21,149 bases of DNA from Saprolegnia diclina VS20 (GCF_000281045.1 NW_008246106.1:303032-324180), one strand, 5' to 3'. Positions 1-8,995 are shown, counted from the first letter of the stretch. Made by a program: numbers and translations. The notes: generated by a model from the sequence alone, not told the origin.

Positions 1-395
1 TGGGTCGTTGGCGCTTGCGGCGGCGGAGGCCGGACACCGCGGCGCAAATCGTCAAGTATCAAGATGTCAAGCACAAGTGGGGTCTCTTGCTCTGTCTCTG
101 GCCCCACAAAGGCGTGCAAAGAGCGGGCGGCAGTGTCCACTGCCTCTTTGCAACGCGCCCCGAGGCCAAAGCGGTCGTTGGCTTGAGTCAAACCGGCACC
201 GACTGCTTCATCGTGTACCACACTGACGCCAAGACGACCCACTGCGTGCGCGTGAGCCTCTTGCCAAGCATCGATCTGCACCGCCTTCTTAAAGAAATCA
301 AAACAAATAAGGACGCGGCCGTTGGGCACGTGGATCTGGGCGCGCCGACGCCCAGCGTCTACACTGGGGCGAATGCGTCGCCGTGGGTGATGTAA
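1..395 (+). CDS. 3' end of an unidentified protein-coding gene (partial)
   Basis: This reading frame is open from the window edge and ends at TAA 393-395, so only the C-terminal 130 or so residues are visible. Codons favour G or C at the third position, as in the surer genes here. The visible part contains a W-G-L-L-L-C-L-W stretch, alternating hydrophobic segments that look like beta strands (FATRPEAKAVVGLSQ, DCFIVYHTD) and a helix-like stretch LHRLLKEIKTNK. No signal peptide, membrane span or known motif can be seen. The true start and any upstream introns lie outside the window. I do not recognise the family. That it is coding rests on the long open frame and its codon bias. Confidence 0.5.
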   Translation, partial: GRWRLRRRRPDTAAQIVKYQDVKHKWGLLLCLWPHKGVQRAGGSVHCLFATRPEAKAVVGLSQTGTDCFIVYHTDAKTTHCVRVSLLPSIDLHRLLKEIKTNKDAAVGHVDLGAPTPSVYTGANASPWVM

Positions 396-1515
396 AAGAC
401 ACTGTCTCTCTCGATTGTTCCAATTAATTGGCGTTAATATGTTGGCGCTGGTTTGCCGAGCGCTTGGTGCGAGCAGCCGTCCCAAGCTTCTTGCCACAGA
501 ATATGTCATTTCGCGCGCCCACGATGATTCGAATGGCCGTAGTTCTCTGGCTGGCTTTGCTTGGCGCGGACCAAGAGTACATATATTGGTACGCTTGTGC
601 AAGCGTAGGCAAAGCCACGGCTGGGTGGTCTCATGCCTCGTCGTCGCTTGTCCACGCGTCACGTCATGGACAGACTCGAGATTCGAGTCGTCGATGAAGA
701 GGACCACATTGCTGTCGCGATGGACGACGAATGGACGCGACGGTTGTGCAGCGAAAGGACAGAGACGACAATTCCCGCGGCACCCATCGCGGCATCGTGG
801 CTGTAGTCACCTATTTGTACCTGTCCGACCGGACGTTCCGACGTCTCCGACTAGAAATCAAAATAAATTAACTTAAAATGGACGATATCGACCAGAAAAA
901 GTGGTCTCCGTCGGACGCCTCAACCGACAAACCGTCTTCTCGCGAGAACACTCGACACTCGGGCCTCGATTTTTCTGATATCGGAACCACCGAAGACGGT
1001 GGTACAACGTCGTCGAATCTTTGCACGGTGCGTTGTTGCATCGCCGCGGCCGTGGGACTTAAACAAAATAAAAATTACAGTGCTAAACAAACTAACATTT
1101 TGCTCGACATGGCTAGTATCCGACTGACACGAATCGACGCATGCCCAGATTGTGGCCGTCTCTGCTGTCGCCACAGCGTGCCACGCGTCACCCGTCGATC
1201 GTGGGCGCCGAGAAGCAGAGGCGTGGAGCGGCACCGGCTGCTTCGTCACACCTCTGATTGGATGACGTAGTCGCTCTTGGCTCCCGTAATCGGACGGCCA
1301 CCGAATGACGTATACGCCGCCTGTCTACTCAACGTCGCCAATCTGACGCTTGCATGGCCACGGGCGCGGTTGCAGCCAATGGGATGCGCGTGTGGCGCTG
1401 ATGCACTGGCGTCATCATTGCACTTGGGCACTTGCAGTTGGCTCCGCCGCCATCCGTGGAAACGCGATGGGACTTTTGCTTTTGCCGTCTCTTGCTCAGT
1501 TCTTAGAGTGCTAGC
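396..1515. other. 1.1-kb stretch without a convincing gene
   Basis: I see only short, conflicting frames. One at 521-697 begins with a hydrophobic stretch (MIRMAVVLWLALLG) that looks like a signal peptide but runs only 58 residues. Two overlapping short frames at 666-806 and 731-871 look coding-like and are out of frame with each other. A promoter-like part occupies 1160-1400: a CACAGCGTGCCACG word at 1172-1185, ATTGG at 1257-1261 followed at once by TGACGTA at 1263-1269, and CCAAT at 1376-1380. These precede the thioesterase start at 1516 and are likely its upstream region. Confidence 0.4.
878..1270 (+). CDS. Doubtful small Ser/Asp/Thr-rich ORF
   Basis: An ATG in the context AAAATGG at 878 opens a frame of 130 codons. 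The first 50 or so residues are polar (many S, D, T and E). The rest turns Arg/Cys-rich and overlaps the promoter-like words upstream of the thioesterase gene, which argues against it. It has no recognised domain. It could be a first exon whose real 3' part is spliced elsewhere, or chance. Low confidence. Confidence 0.18.
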   Translation: MDDIDQKKWSPSDASTDKPSSRENTRHSGLDFSDIGTTEDGGTTSSNLCTVRCCIAAAVGLKQNKNYSAKQTNILLDMASIRLTRIDACPDCGRLCCRHSVPRVTRRSWAPRSRGVERHRLLRHTSDWMT

Positions 1516-2262
1516 ATGACCATTCCCCGCGTCATGTGGAACATGCTCTCGGGCGTCGTCCGGCGCCGCGTCAACAAGCCCGCGCCCGGCTGCCTCATGG
1601 ACCGGCCGTCGATCTGGAAGACGCGGATCGGCTTCATCGACACGGACCTCAACGTGCATCTCAACAATGCGTCGTACCTGACGCAGATGGAGCTCGCGAT
1701 CTGGTATGCTGTCGCGTACGTACCAGAATGACAATTTAGAAAGTGCAATCTGACCATGCGTCAACTAGACACACGGGTATTCTTGACCGCGTGCTCGCCA
1801 AGCGCTGGTACTTCCTCATCGGGTCCCAAGCCATTCGGTACCGCCACCAGATCCCGCCGCTGCGCCCGATCGAAGTCCACACGCAGACCATCTACTGGGA
1901 CGATACGTGGGTGTACCTGCAGGCGCGCTTCGTGTGCCCCGGCACGGGCAAGCTTTACGCCGAGGGCCTGAGCCGCATCACACTCCGCCATGGCCGCGAC
2001 ACGGTCCACCCGACCAACATGTTTGACGTTGTGTACCAAGTCGAGGTACGCGCTTCTAGCGACTCGATAGGACGATATGTAAATGCGTTGGAATATGTAG
2101 ACGGGCGAGAAGCAGTACGTGCAGCCCGAGATGCCCGACGTCATCCGCGACTACCTTGCGTGGGACGCATCGTCGGCCGTGAGCATGAAGGAGTATGCGC
2201 TCGAACCGACGCCGCGCCTTCCGCTCACGAGCTCGTTCAACTTGCCGTGGGAGAAGCTCTAA
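1516..2262 (+). CDS. THEM6-like hotdog-fold thioesterase family protein, copy 1
   Basis: Three exons, 1516-1715, 1769-2045 and 2101-2262, join to 212 residues. Intron 1 (1716-1768, GTACGT...CTAG, 53 bp) splits a codon in phase 2. Intron 2 (2046-2100, 55 bp) is phase 0. The hotdog signature IDTDLNVHLNNASY lies at about residues 41-54, followed by hydrophobic strands (IYWDDTWVYLQARFV) as in THEM6 and 4HBT_2-type thioesterases, which are usually about 200 residues. Such enzymes hydrolyse acyl-CoA or acyl-ACP thioesters; the substrate here is unknown. The Asp-Asn-His-Asn-Asn run corresponds to the family's active-site loop. The protein ends in NLPWEKL. No clear signal peptide is seen; the N-terminus is basic and amphipathic. 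A paralogue follows 615 bp downstream with the same exon plan. Confidence 0.88.
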
Positions 2263-2877
2263 GTGCATCTTCATTTTTGTACGAATGACTATACGCCTAT
2301 TCTATGACTCGCTTTATCGGCATACGCAACGCTTTGCGCCGTCCAAAAGCTCGTACAGGCTTGACCAAGAGGGCATACTCGAGCTGTGTGACCAGTGCAC
2401 TGCGGCGAGCAAACTGACCGCCATTGACGACGAGGCCGACCGCTACGGGCGACGCCAATGCTCCAGGCCTTTGTCAAGACCTGTCTTGGGATCCCTTTCG
2501 GGCAACAGATCATTCCGCACTAAGATCTGGACGGCTAAGATCCTGATTTCGCCGAAGACTTGTTGTCAACCGGCATGTGAGCACTTTAACCGGTTCGATA
2601 CAGCTAGAGGCACTCACCGCGAAGGTACCTCCGCAGCGAGCAACGTCGCAGTTTGTACATGCAAGGCAGTGCGAGCAACTGGGCCTCGTCGCCATCTTGT
2701 CGTCGTTTTGCGCCGCAATAAGATCGCACTGGCGTGTGACACGCATCCGGTTGCTTCTCACGTATCCGGTATACATCGCGTTCGAGTGGTTTTAAACATT
2801 TTTGTGTTTAAAACAGATATGTCGACGCAAACGTGGTGCGATTTGCGATCTTCTGCCCACGCGGACCACCCACGGCC
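2263..2877. other. Intergenic region between the two thioesterase genes
   Basis: No gene is supported. A frame from ATG 2285 contains a coding-looking stretch (LDQEGILELCDQCTAAS) and another frame contains MLQAFVKTCLGIPFGQQIIP at about 2459-2521. They do not join through an obvious intron and neither matches the flanking thioesterases. They may be gene relics. The last 100 bp, with an AT-rich inverted repeat, is probably the promoter of copy 2. Confidence 0.4.
2789..2814. repeat. Inverted repeat, 10-bp perfect arms
   Basis: The arms GTTTTAAACA (2789-2798) and TGTTTAAAAC (2805-2814) are exact reverse complements around a 6-base loop TTTTTG. The structure lies 63 bp before the ATG of thioesterase copy 2, so it may be a dimeric factor site or a hairpin in the 5' leader. 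No equivalent is seen before copy 1. Confidence 0.6.
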
Positions 2878-3598
2878 ATGACGATCCCACGCATCCTCTG
2901 GAACATGGGCGCGGGCCTGCTCCGGCGCCGCTTCTCGCCGCCCACGCCCGGCCTCCTGCTTATCGACCGGCCGTCGATCTGGAAGACGCGCATTGGTGCT
3001 ATCGACACGGACCTCAACCTGCATCTCAACAACGCGTCGTACCTGACGCAAATGGAGTCGGCCACGTGGTTCGCCGTCGGGTACAGCGTTTTGCCTTGCT
3101 TTGCACGATTGTACGGTCTACTAGGGCGTCTGGTATCCTCGTGGAGATCCTCCGGCAGCGCTGGCTCTTCCTCGTGGTCTCACAGGCCATTCGGTACCGC
3201 CACCCGATCCCGCCGCTGCGTCCCTTCCATATCCACTCGACTATTGTCTACTGGGACGCTGACTGGCTCTACTTGCAACACCGCTTCGTGTGCCCGGCGA
3301 CGGGTACTCTCTACGCGCAGTCGATCGTGCGGGTCATGATCCGCCTCGGCAAGGCAACCGTGTCGCCGACGACCATGTATCGCACCGTGACCAAAGACGA
3401 GGTAGCTTCGTTTGTGGACAACTTGTCTATTGGGTATGTTTGTAGTCGCGCGCCTTTACGCCGCCGGCCATGCCCGACGAAGTGCGCGATTTTCTGGCGT
3501 GGGAGCGCTCGTGCGCGCACGGCATGCAGCAGTTTGCTGCACCGTCGCGTGCAACGACGACGCCGACGTCTTTCAACTGGCCCTGGACAACCGACTAG
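2878..3598 (+). CDS. THEM6-like hotdog-fold thioesterase family protein, copy 2
   Basis: Exons 2878-3080, 3125-3401 and 3446-3598 join to 210 residues. Both introns are 44 bp (3081-3124 and 3402-3445). They interrupt the same codons in the same phases (2 and 0) as in copy 1, and the middle exon is exactly 277 bp in both, so this is a tandem duplicate. The hotdog motif IDTDLNLHLNNASY is kept, as is PSIWKTRIG just before it. The third exon has diverged most: copy 2 ends in PTSFNWPWTTD where copy 1 has LTSSFNLPWEKL. The start ATG 2878 (MTIPRILWNM) matches the start of copy 1 (MTIPRVMWNM). A probable acyl thioesterase of unknown substrate. Confidence 0.88.
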
Positions 3599-3882
3599 GT
3601 AGTCTAGTCCTTTACCGTGGTATTTGCAACCAGTAGGGGTTGTGTCGTCATGTTGTTCATAATCAATACGGCGTGGGCTGTCGAGGATCCACTGCTACCT
3701 CGTTGCCCTTCCGTGTTAGTGCAAGCCACTTGAAGAAACAATGTGTCGAGAGTCAGCATCGCCCTATACATATTTCCCGTCTCCATGTCATCGCGCTTGG
3801 TGTGTTTAGAGGCTAGTAGGGATGTACTAGTTCGCTTGACCGTCCATCATAAAGAGCAATCGAAGACGCAGAAAAGTTGCAT

Positions 3883-4955
3883 TTATGAGCAACACGCTTC
3901 GCTAACTTCCTCGTGCTTGGGCTTGGGCACGATCTTGAACGGCCGGCCTTTGACCTTGGAGCCATTCGCGTTCATGTCTTTGGAGCGTTCGTAGATGCGC
4001 AACACGAGCGCTTCGATCGCGTGCGTGACGCTCGTGACGGTATCGGTTTTTTCGTAGCCAATCGCATCGCTTTGCTGTTGAAACATTTCATGGACCGTGG
4101 CCGCTGAGTCGTGGACATTAGTGTCCTGTAGTTTATAGACAAAACCAACCTTTGCGTTCGTTGAGCTCAAAGAGCTCACAGTCGTTGGTCATGGCCGACG
4201 ACCGCGCAAACATGAGCGCATTTGCGACGCGGTAGGCGTGCACGTCCGCAGGCGGGGCATCGTGGAGCCAGCCGAGGCCCGTCGGCGGGTCCTTGTAAAC
4301 CTAATATGCGCAATCGTACTCCAGTTGCGGAGGTATTCAAGTCGGTACCACATCCAGCAGCAGCTTGTCGACGTCGGCCTCTTGCACATACGACGGCGGC
4401 CGTGGCTCGCCGTTCTTGAGCAAGTCCGACTTGTTCTCCATGAGCATGACGGCCCCGAGGAGGTCCGGGTCGGCGTTTTGCTTGAGGGCACGTAGCCAGC
4501 ACAGCGTTGAGTGGGAGACACCAGGAGAGACCTCTCGGAACGACTGTTTGTTGGTCACATCGTAGACCATAATGGCGCCTACGCTCAACATGAGATCGGC
4601 GCCAACTCACTGCCGCAAGGTGGACCGTTGACGCGGCGGTAGTGGGACGCCGAGATTGCTTGGTACCGCTCTTGGCCGGCCGTGTCCCAGAGATGCGCGG
4701 TGATGTACTGATGCGCCTGGCCAGGCTTCCAGTCCGGTCGCTTGACCTTGACTAGTCAGAAAGGCTTTAGACAGATGGATATGCAAAGAAGAGCGCACCA
4801 GTGGCAAACTCGGGGTTGGTGGTCATGGGACTCATGTCGTTGAACTGGGCGCCGCGCGCGCCGACACCAATGAGATTGGTCTTTCCGACGGCGCCGGACC
4901 CGATCATGATGATCTTGTAGACGGTCTCGCTGGAGGTCTCGGTGCTCACCTCCAT
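3883..4955 (-). CDS. Divergent Rab-type small GTPase
   Basis: I read five exons: 4955-4799, 4751-4626, 4578-4349, 4300-4150 and 4103-3883, with introns of 46-48 bp, giving about 294 residues. The G1 loop GSGAVGKTN is at residues 19-27, G3 WDTAGQERY at about 74-82 and G4 NKSD at about 143-146. The C-terminus is CCS, fitting Rab-type prenylation. It probably acts in vesicle traffic. It is odd in several ways. Switch I reads TTNPEFAT instead of the usual TIGVEFAT. There are insertions after DVTNKQSF and after the G4 motif, and the protein is about 90 residues longer than a normal Rab. The third intron's donor could be 4351 or 4348. The last intron (4149-4104) contains CTAAT, a likely branch site, and is needed to keep the frame. 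A promoter word lies at 5075-5092. Confidence 0.82.
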
Positions 4956-5543
4956 GGCTGCAATGGCGTAGGATCCGCGACTGAGCAGCTCACGAGAAGG
5001 CGAAAGGCTGCGACCGTTGGCTATCTATAGCCCGCGTCGCTTCGAATCATGAAACCACCCACCCGCCATTGCGTCACAGCGTGCCACGTCATGGCCCTAA
5101 CCTCGTGCTTTCTACGCGCGACAGTAGAAAACCTACAAATCTACTAAACCAGTAAATCTCTAGCGCAAATCAAGCACAACACATTGGGAAGCATAGACTG
5201 TCCTCCGTCGAGAAACGACCTGCTTCATCACCATGCGCTAGAGCTATACGAAAAGACGGTGGGCCTTAGGAGAACCGTTGATGATAATTCGAGAACGTCC
5301 TGCAACACGAGAACTTGACGTGGCGAAGGACTTGACCCGTGAAAAGGTACGTCCTGGGCATACCATCGCGCCTCTATCATCCATACGACATACGTCTCGC
5401 GCAATGTACAGTGGCGCACAAACTGCAGCCTTGAACGCTACCTCGTACGACGGATCGCCTCCACAGCCAAGGCGTGCGTGTCCACACGCCTTTTCAGTCC
5501 TTGCGCAGCTCACCGCAAATCGCCAAAATTGTCTTTTTAAAGG
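4956..5543. other. Intergenic region upstream of the Rab-type gene
   Basis: No gene is supported here. The 120-140 bp next to the Rab start carry the conserved word described at 5075-5092. The part 5110-5540 lies beyond the 3' end of the F-box-like gene, has several short conflicting frames and shows no motif I recognise. Confidence 0.4.
5075..5092 (+). promoter_or_regulatory. Conserved 18-bp promoter word (copy at the Rab-type gene)
   Basis: CACAGCGTGCCACGTCAT occurs here, 120 bp before the Rab ATG, and again exactly on the minus strand at 12593-12576. A variant with two extra bases is at 1172-1190. The right part, GCCACGTCA, is the reverse complement of TGACGTGGC, a bZIP/CRE-like core. That it binds a bZIP factor is inferred. 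Confidence 0.55.
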
Positions 5544-6902
5544 TTAGTAGATGCCAACGCGGCCGAGGAGTTCGCGGTCGACTTCGAAGCAGACGACGCC
5601 GACAAAGTACCCACTCGGATGTACGCCGCCAAACACATGCACGCTCGAGTTGTCAATGTACGTTTCCATGCGGACGTCGTTCAGGTGCATGCGCATGGCA
5701 GCTTTGAGCGGCTGCACAAACTGGCGGCACATGTTGTACGCGCGTGGGTCGCGCACGAGGCCTTCGTCGACGCAGTAGTTGCACACAAAGTCGCCGTTCC
5801 CGATCGGTTCGTACGACTCCCAGTGCTCGTCGTCGCCAAAGAGCCCGGCGCACGCAATCCCAAGGCGCCAGGTTGGGCCACCGCTCGCAGTGTCGAGCGG
5901 CTCTTCGTCGGGCAGCAGCCAGCGGTACATGACTTCGCGTGGCGGCCACACGTCATTGTCTTGCTGCGCGCAAGCATGGCATCCCTCGTCGTTCGTAATG
6001 AGGTCCCAATCGATGCACGCGCAGTCGCTAAAGATGCAGTCGGTCGGGTGCAGCGCCAGGCCAAAGGGACTCGAGGACGCCGGTGACAGCGGACGGTACG
6101 GCAATAGCAGACGATGCAGGTCGGTCGCTGACCATGGCGCGTGCAGTAGTGATGGCGCGTGCAGCAAAATCGGAAACGCACCTTGCACCACGAGCGATTC
6201 GTCGTCGAAGGTGGCTTCTAAGTCGGCGCAGAGCTGCTGAAAGAGCGCGTGCACGGCCAATGCGTCGGCGAGCGGCTGCCAGTTGCTGCCGACAGACGCT
6301 TCTGCATGCTCGGCAAGTCGCTGGGAGGTCATACTGGATGGCCCGTCGCTATCGAGCGCCTCTGCATCGTCGCTGTCGCGGGACCTGTCGTTGTCGTCCA
6401 AGGTGGTATACCGCCGAGACGCGTCGACCGAGTCGTCGCTATCGTAGGCATCGCCAAGGCTGGACGTCGAGTCGACCCAGTCGATTTCAAACGTCTCGGT
6501 CTCGGGGTTGAAGACCCATCCGCCGCGGTCCGCGTTGAAGAGATGGCCTGTGCCACTGAGCCGGCCAAGCAGTCCATGGAAGATAGGGTTCTGCGAGTGC
6601 TGGAAGAACGAGTATAGGCGCCTTTGGTGGCGATGGCGCACCCGCCGCTTCGGGCGGTGGATGGCAGAGTGCGCGGTCGGCGGGCGAAGGCGAAAGATGG
6701 GCTGCCGGTCAAACACATGTGGGTACTGCCGCCGGACGCGAACGCGGAGGACAGCCGAGACCCTGCGCTGGAGGTACGTGCACGTGAGGCCAAGCGCCTC
6801 GAGATCTCTCGCGAAGACGAAGTCCATGAGGTGCGCCGAGACGAAGTCGTCGCCGAGCACAACCGCGATCGAGGCCATCCTGGCCTTTCTGCCAGTCGAC
6901 AT
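5544..6902 (-). CDS. Intronless acidic protein with F-box-like N-terminus
   Basis: One open frame of 452 residues starts at ATG 6902; a second in-frame ATG eight codons later is an alternative start. Residues 10-60 (DDFVSAHLMDFVFARDLEAL...CTYLQRRVSAVLR) resemble an F-box: a short helix, a Leu-rich stretch and the 'C-xx-L' pattern typical of F-box proteins. F-box proteins recruit targets to SCF ubiquitin ligases, but the match is weak. A very basic stretch (RPKRRVRHRHQRR) is followed by a Ser/Asp-rich acidic linker at about residues 150-190. The C-terminal half has a Cys cluster (DCIFSDCACIDWD...CHACAQ) that might bind a metal, and a mixed-strand domain ending in ELLGRVGIY. The C-terminal family is not recognised. 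Confidence 0.75.
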   Translation of the reverse strand: MSTGRKARMASIAVVLGDDFVSAHLMDFVFARDLEALGLTCTYLQRRVSAVLRVRVRRQYPHVFDRQPIFRLRPPTAHSAIHRPKRRVRHRHQRRLYSFFQHSQNPIFHGLLGRLSGTGHLFNADRGGWVFNPETETFEIDWVDSTSSLGDAYDSDDSVDASRRYTTLDDNDRSRDSDDAEALDSDGPSSMTSQRLAEHAEASVGSNWQPLADALAVHALFQQLCADLEATFDDESLVVQGAFPILLHAPSLLHAPWSATDLHRLLLPYRPLSPASSSPFGLALHPTDCIFSDCACIDWDLITNDEGCHACAQQDNDVWPPREVMYRWLLPDEEPLDTASGGPTWRLGIACAGLFGDDEHWESYEPIGNGDFVCNYCVDEGLVRDPRAYNMCRQFVQPLKAAMRMHLNDVRMETYIDNSSVHVFGGVHPSGYFVGVVCFEVDRELLGRVGIY

Positions 6903-7558
6903 TGCTGTTTCCAGGGGCTAAATAAACGCAACCTCTCGTCGGCTGCCGACTGCAAGCAACAACCCCGAGCGAGCAACGTCGTTTCAAAGCAGTACAACAA
7001 GTCCAATCTCAATCATGTATCAGCTGAAGAAGTCTGTGTGCGGCTGTGTGGCTGTGTGGCATGCATTTGATCATCGAGACAACAGCGGGGTGGGTGGGTC
7101 TAGTCTATTGTAAAGGGTCAGATGATGGCTGAAACTGCATTTGGTGAATTCGCTGGGAGGAGGTGGATCTATCATCACCTTGCCATGCACGTGGAAGTGA
7201 AACTCAAATTCTGAGAATCGAAACCCAACTGAGTTACACTGTGAGGATCGTCCTTTGTCCTTTGTTGCTGCTGCCTCTCGTAGAGTGCGGTGCGGGACCG
7301 TGTGTGTGAGAAGGCACGTTGGCGCAAACGACTGATCCATTCTGCATGTGATTGGTGGATATCTGATCCATTTGCGTCATTTTTTAGCGATCCAGTGCAT
7401 CGATTGGCCAAAAACCAGTTTGCGCACGTTTGATTGGTGCAAATCCAATGGGAGACTTGCGATTGGCCACAATTGCGACAGCTGGAGATCCTCTACACGT
7501 CGCCGATCTTGTGGCAACTTCAACCCACGTCTTGTTGAAGAAGACGACGACGTTCTCG
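6903..7558. other. Divergent intergenic region between F-box-like and TAZ genes
   Basis: The 656 bp between the two divergent starts hold no supported gene. The left part contains a short GTGTGGCT-type repeat near 7036-7060. The right part holds the CCAAT cluster listed separately and a TCATTTTTT at 7377-7385, which resembles part of an oomycete initiator. Confidence 0.45.
7351..7466 (+). promoter_or_regulatory. Cluster of five CCAAT boxes
   Basis: Four ATTGG (reverse CCAAT) cores lie at 7351-7355, 7403-7407, 7433-7437 and 7462-7466, and one forward CCAAT at 7445-7449. The last three ATTGG cores are 29-30 bp apart, about three helical turns. NF-Y is the known binder of such boxes in eukaryotes. 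The cluster ends about 90 bp before the preferred TAZ start and covers the upstream in-frame ATG at 7448, which is therefore probably not the start codon. Confidence 0.6.
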
Positions 7559-8068
7559 ATGCCAGAGCTCTGGCATCAGATCTGGATTTACCTCACGCAC
7601 AGTATGCAACGCCTCCAGCGCAGCCCGCCGCAGTACCCCATCTCGCCGTCCGACTCGGAGCCGAGCCACTCGCCACTGCTGCGCAGCATGTACCCGACGA
7701 GCTACGAGCTTCTCTCGCCGCTCTCGCTCAGCGAGCCGCAACCGCGGTACCGCAAGCGAAGCTTCCACGACCTCGACGACGACATCTCGCAGGACCGTCG
7801 ATCCGCCGACCTCGCCGCTCGACTTGCACTCCTCCTCCACGCCCGCCGGTGCTTTCGAGACGACTGCCTCGTGCCCAACTGCGCGACGGCTAAAGGCGTG
7901 CTCGAGCACTGCCAAGAATGCGGCGTCGGCCTCGGCAAGTGCCACAGCTCGTGCAACCAGGCCAAAGTCCTACTAAAGCACTATCGCGTCTGCAAGTCGA
8001 ATGCACTACCGTGCCAGCTCTGCGCGACGCTGCGAAAGGACCACGACTGGGCCATTGTCGAGTACTAG
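7559..8068 (+). CDS. TAZ-type zinc-finger protein
   Basis: A single open frame ends at TAG 8066-8068. I prefer ATG 7559 (MPELWHQIW), giving 169 residues; 7604 (MQRLQRSPPQYP) is an alternative. ATG 7448 is in frame but lies inside a CCAAT cluster. The C-terminal 80 or so residues form a TAZ finger: H-x3-C-x4-C-x4-C (HARRCFRDDCLVPNC), then K-x-VLEHCQEC, CHSSCNQAKVLLKHYRVC and LPCQLC. This is the His-Cys3 repeat pattern of the CBP/p300 TAZ domain. TAZ domains bind activation segments of transcription factors. The N-terminal half is Ser/Pro-rich and probably disordered, with a basic RYRKRS stretch that could aid nuclear import. No acetyltransferase domain is present, so this is a small stand-alone TAZ protein, likely a nuclear adaptor. 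Confidence 0.82.
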   Translation: MPELWHQIWIYLTHSMQRLQRSPPQYPISPSDSEPSHSPLLRSMYPTSYELLSPLSLSEPQPRYRKRSFHDLDDDISQDRRSADLAARLALLLHARRCFRDDCLVPNCATAKGVLEHCQECGVGLGKCHSSCNQAKVLLKHYRVCKSNALPCQLCATLRKDHDWAIVEY

Positions 8069-8093
8069 TTGTTGTTTAATTTAGAGTATATAA

Positions 8094-8713
8094 GAGCATC
8101 CCCAGCAGTCGTTTCCATTTTATTGCTAACGGGTGGCTTTGGAAACGACCAGTTGGCAATGGAAACGGAGCTCCCCAACAGCGTTGCCAAACGTTGCCAA
8201 TCAACAGCTGACAGATCAACATTCCGACGATAGCGAGGCGCTCCACTGGTTCCAAGGTGACGCCGTCGACGCCAGCACCGACTAGGCCCTACTCGCGGCC
8301 ACGCTTAGCGAGAGTCATCAAGGCAGTTCATGACTGTGCGACGGAGCTAACCGCATGTCAGCGGGCGCAGCGACGCCTTGTGTGCAGATATGATTTGCCC
8401 AGATCGCTCAATGCGAGTGCCATCAGAGAGGTTCCTGCTACATCTGGGGTCTCTGTGTTGCAGGCATGGCTGTCCTCAACTGTAGAAAACTCCGAGCTGA
8501 GTTCTGACGGCGTTTTCATGCCTTGAATTCGCCCATTGCCCGTCGCATGGGCCTTAAAAACGATTGGAAATGCTGGCCGATGTTTTTAAAGTCGACCGCG
8601 ATAAAAACGACCAGCGAATTTTTACAAATTTTTAGAAATAAAAACGCCTCTTGGGGAGGTCCGTTTTTAAAAATTGCTATATTTACGTATAAAAACGACT
8701 GCTGGGGATGCTC
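8094..8713. mobile_element. PIF/Harbinger-type MITE, complete, with TAA target duplication
   Basis: The 21-bp ends at 8094-8114 (GAGCATCCCCAGCAGTCG...) and 8693-8713 are perfect inverted repeats. They are flanked by TAA at 8091-8093 and TAA at 8714-8716. A 3-bp TAA/TTA duplication and a GAGCAT-type end fit the PIF/Harbinger (Tourist-like) superfamily. The arms continue imperfectly inward: a CGGAGCTCCCCAACAG stretch near 8165 pairs with CGGACCTCCCCAAGAG on the other strand near 8660. Many AAACG/CGTTT words lie in both arms. The 620-bp interior has no frame I can match to a transposase, so it is a non-autonomous element. Perfect ends and an intact target duplication suggest recent insertion. 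It lies 23 bp after the TAZ stop codon. Confidence 0.85.
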
Positions 8714-8716
8714 TAA

Positions 8717-8995
8717 TATGATCGCCGTTTTGCAACCGCGCGAACGTGAGACGCACTGCGTCATTCCAGTCAAGCGAAGCTGAGGCGCGCGAACTTGTGC
8801 GATGTTGCACTTTCTGGATCTAAAAAAATTGGTTTCGCCGTCCCTTCATGTCGGCTTGCCACGTAACCGGCATTGCTTCGCGCATGGTTACTCGTTGTTG
8901 CAGTGCCCAAACCACGAGCGCGCAAGCATGTCGACCACGTCGTCCATAAGCAGTACGAAGCCTCTACCATGCACACAGGCTCACGACCACGCTAG
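8717..8995. other. Region holding the unresolved 5' part of the membrane-protein gene
   Basis: No exon could be fixed here. Several short ATG frames (8799, 8849, 8926) and a GTAACC donor at 8863 exist, with acceptor-like AG at 8952-8953, 8977-8978 and 8994-8995. No combination gave a clear signal peptide joined in frame to the next exon. The first exon of the membrane protein probably lies here. Confidence 0.35.

Noticed and set aside
2585-2605. A tRNA-like GGTTCGA box
   Set aside because: No cloverleaf could be folded around it and no A box lies at the right distance.
4126-4149. A 24-bp mini-intron in the Rab gene
   Set aside because: It breaks the frame. A 46-bp intron ending at 4104, with an internal CTAAT, keeps the frame and fits the size of the other introns.
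4163-4178. GAGCTC-AAA-GAGCTC inverted repeat
   Set aside because: It lies inside Rab exon 4 and is explained by coding of repeated Glu-Leu codons.
7448-7558. Upstream in-frame ATG for the TAZ protein
   Set aside because: The ATG lies inside a CCAAT box of a dense promoter cluster, and the extra residues show no domain.
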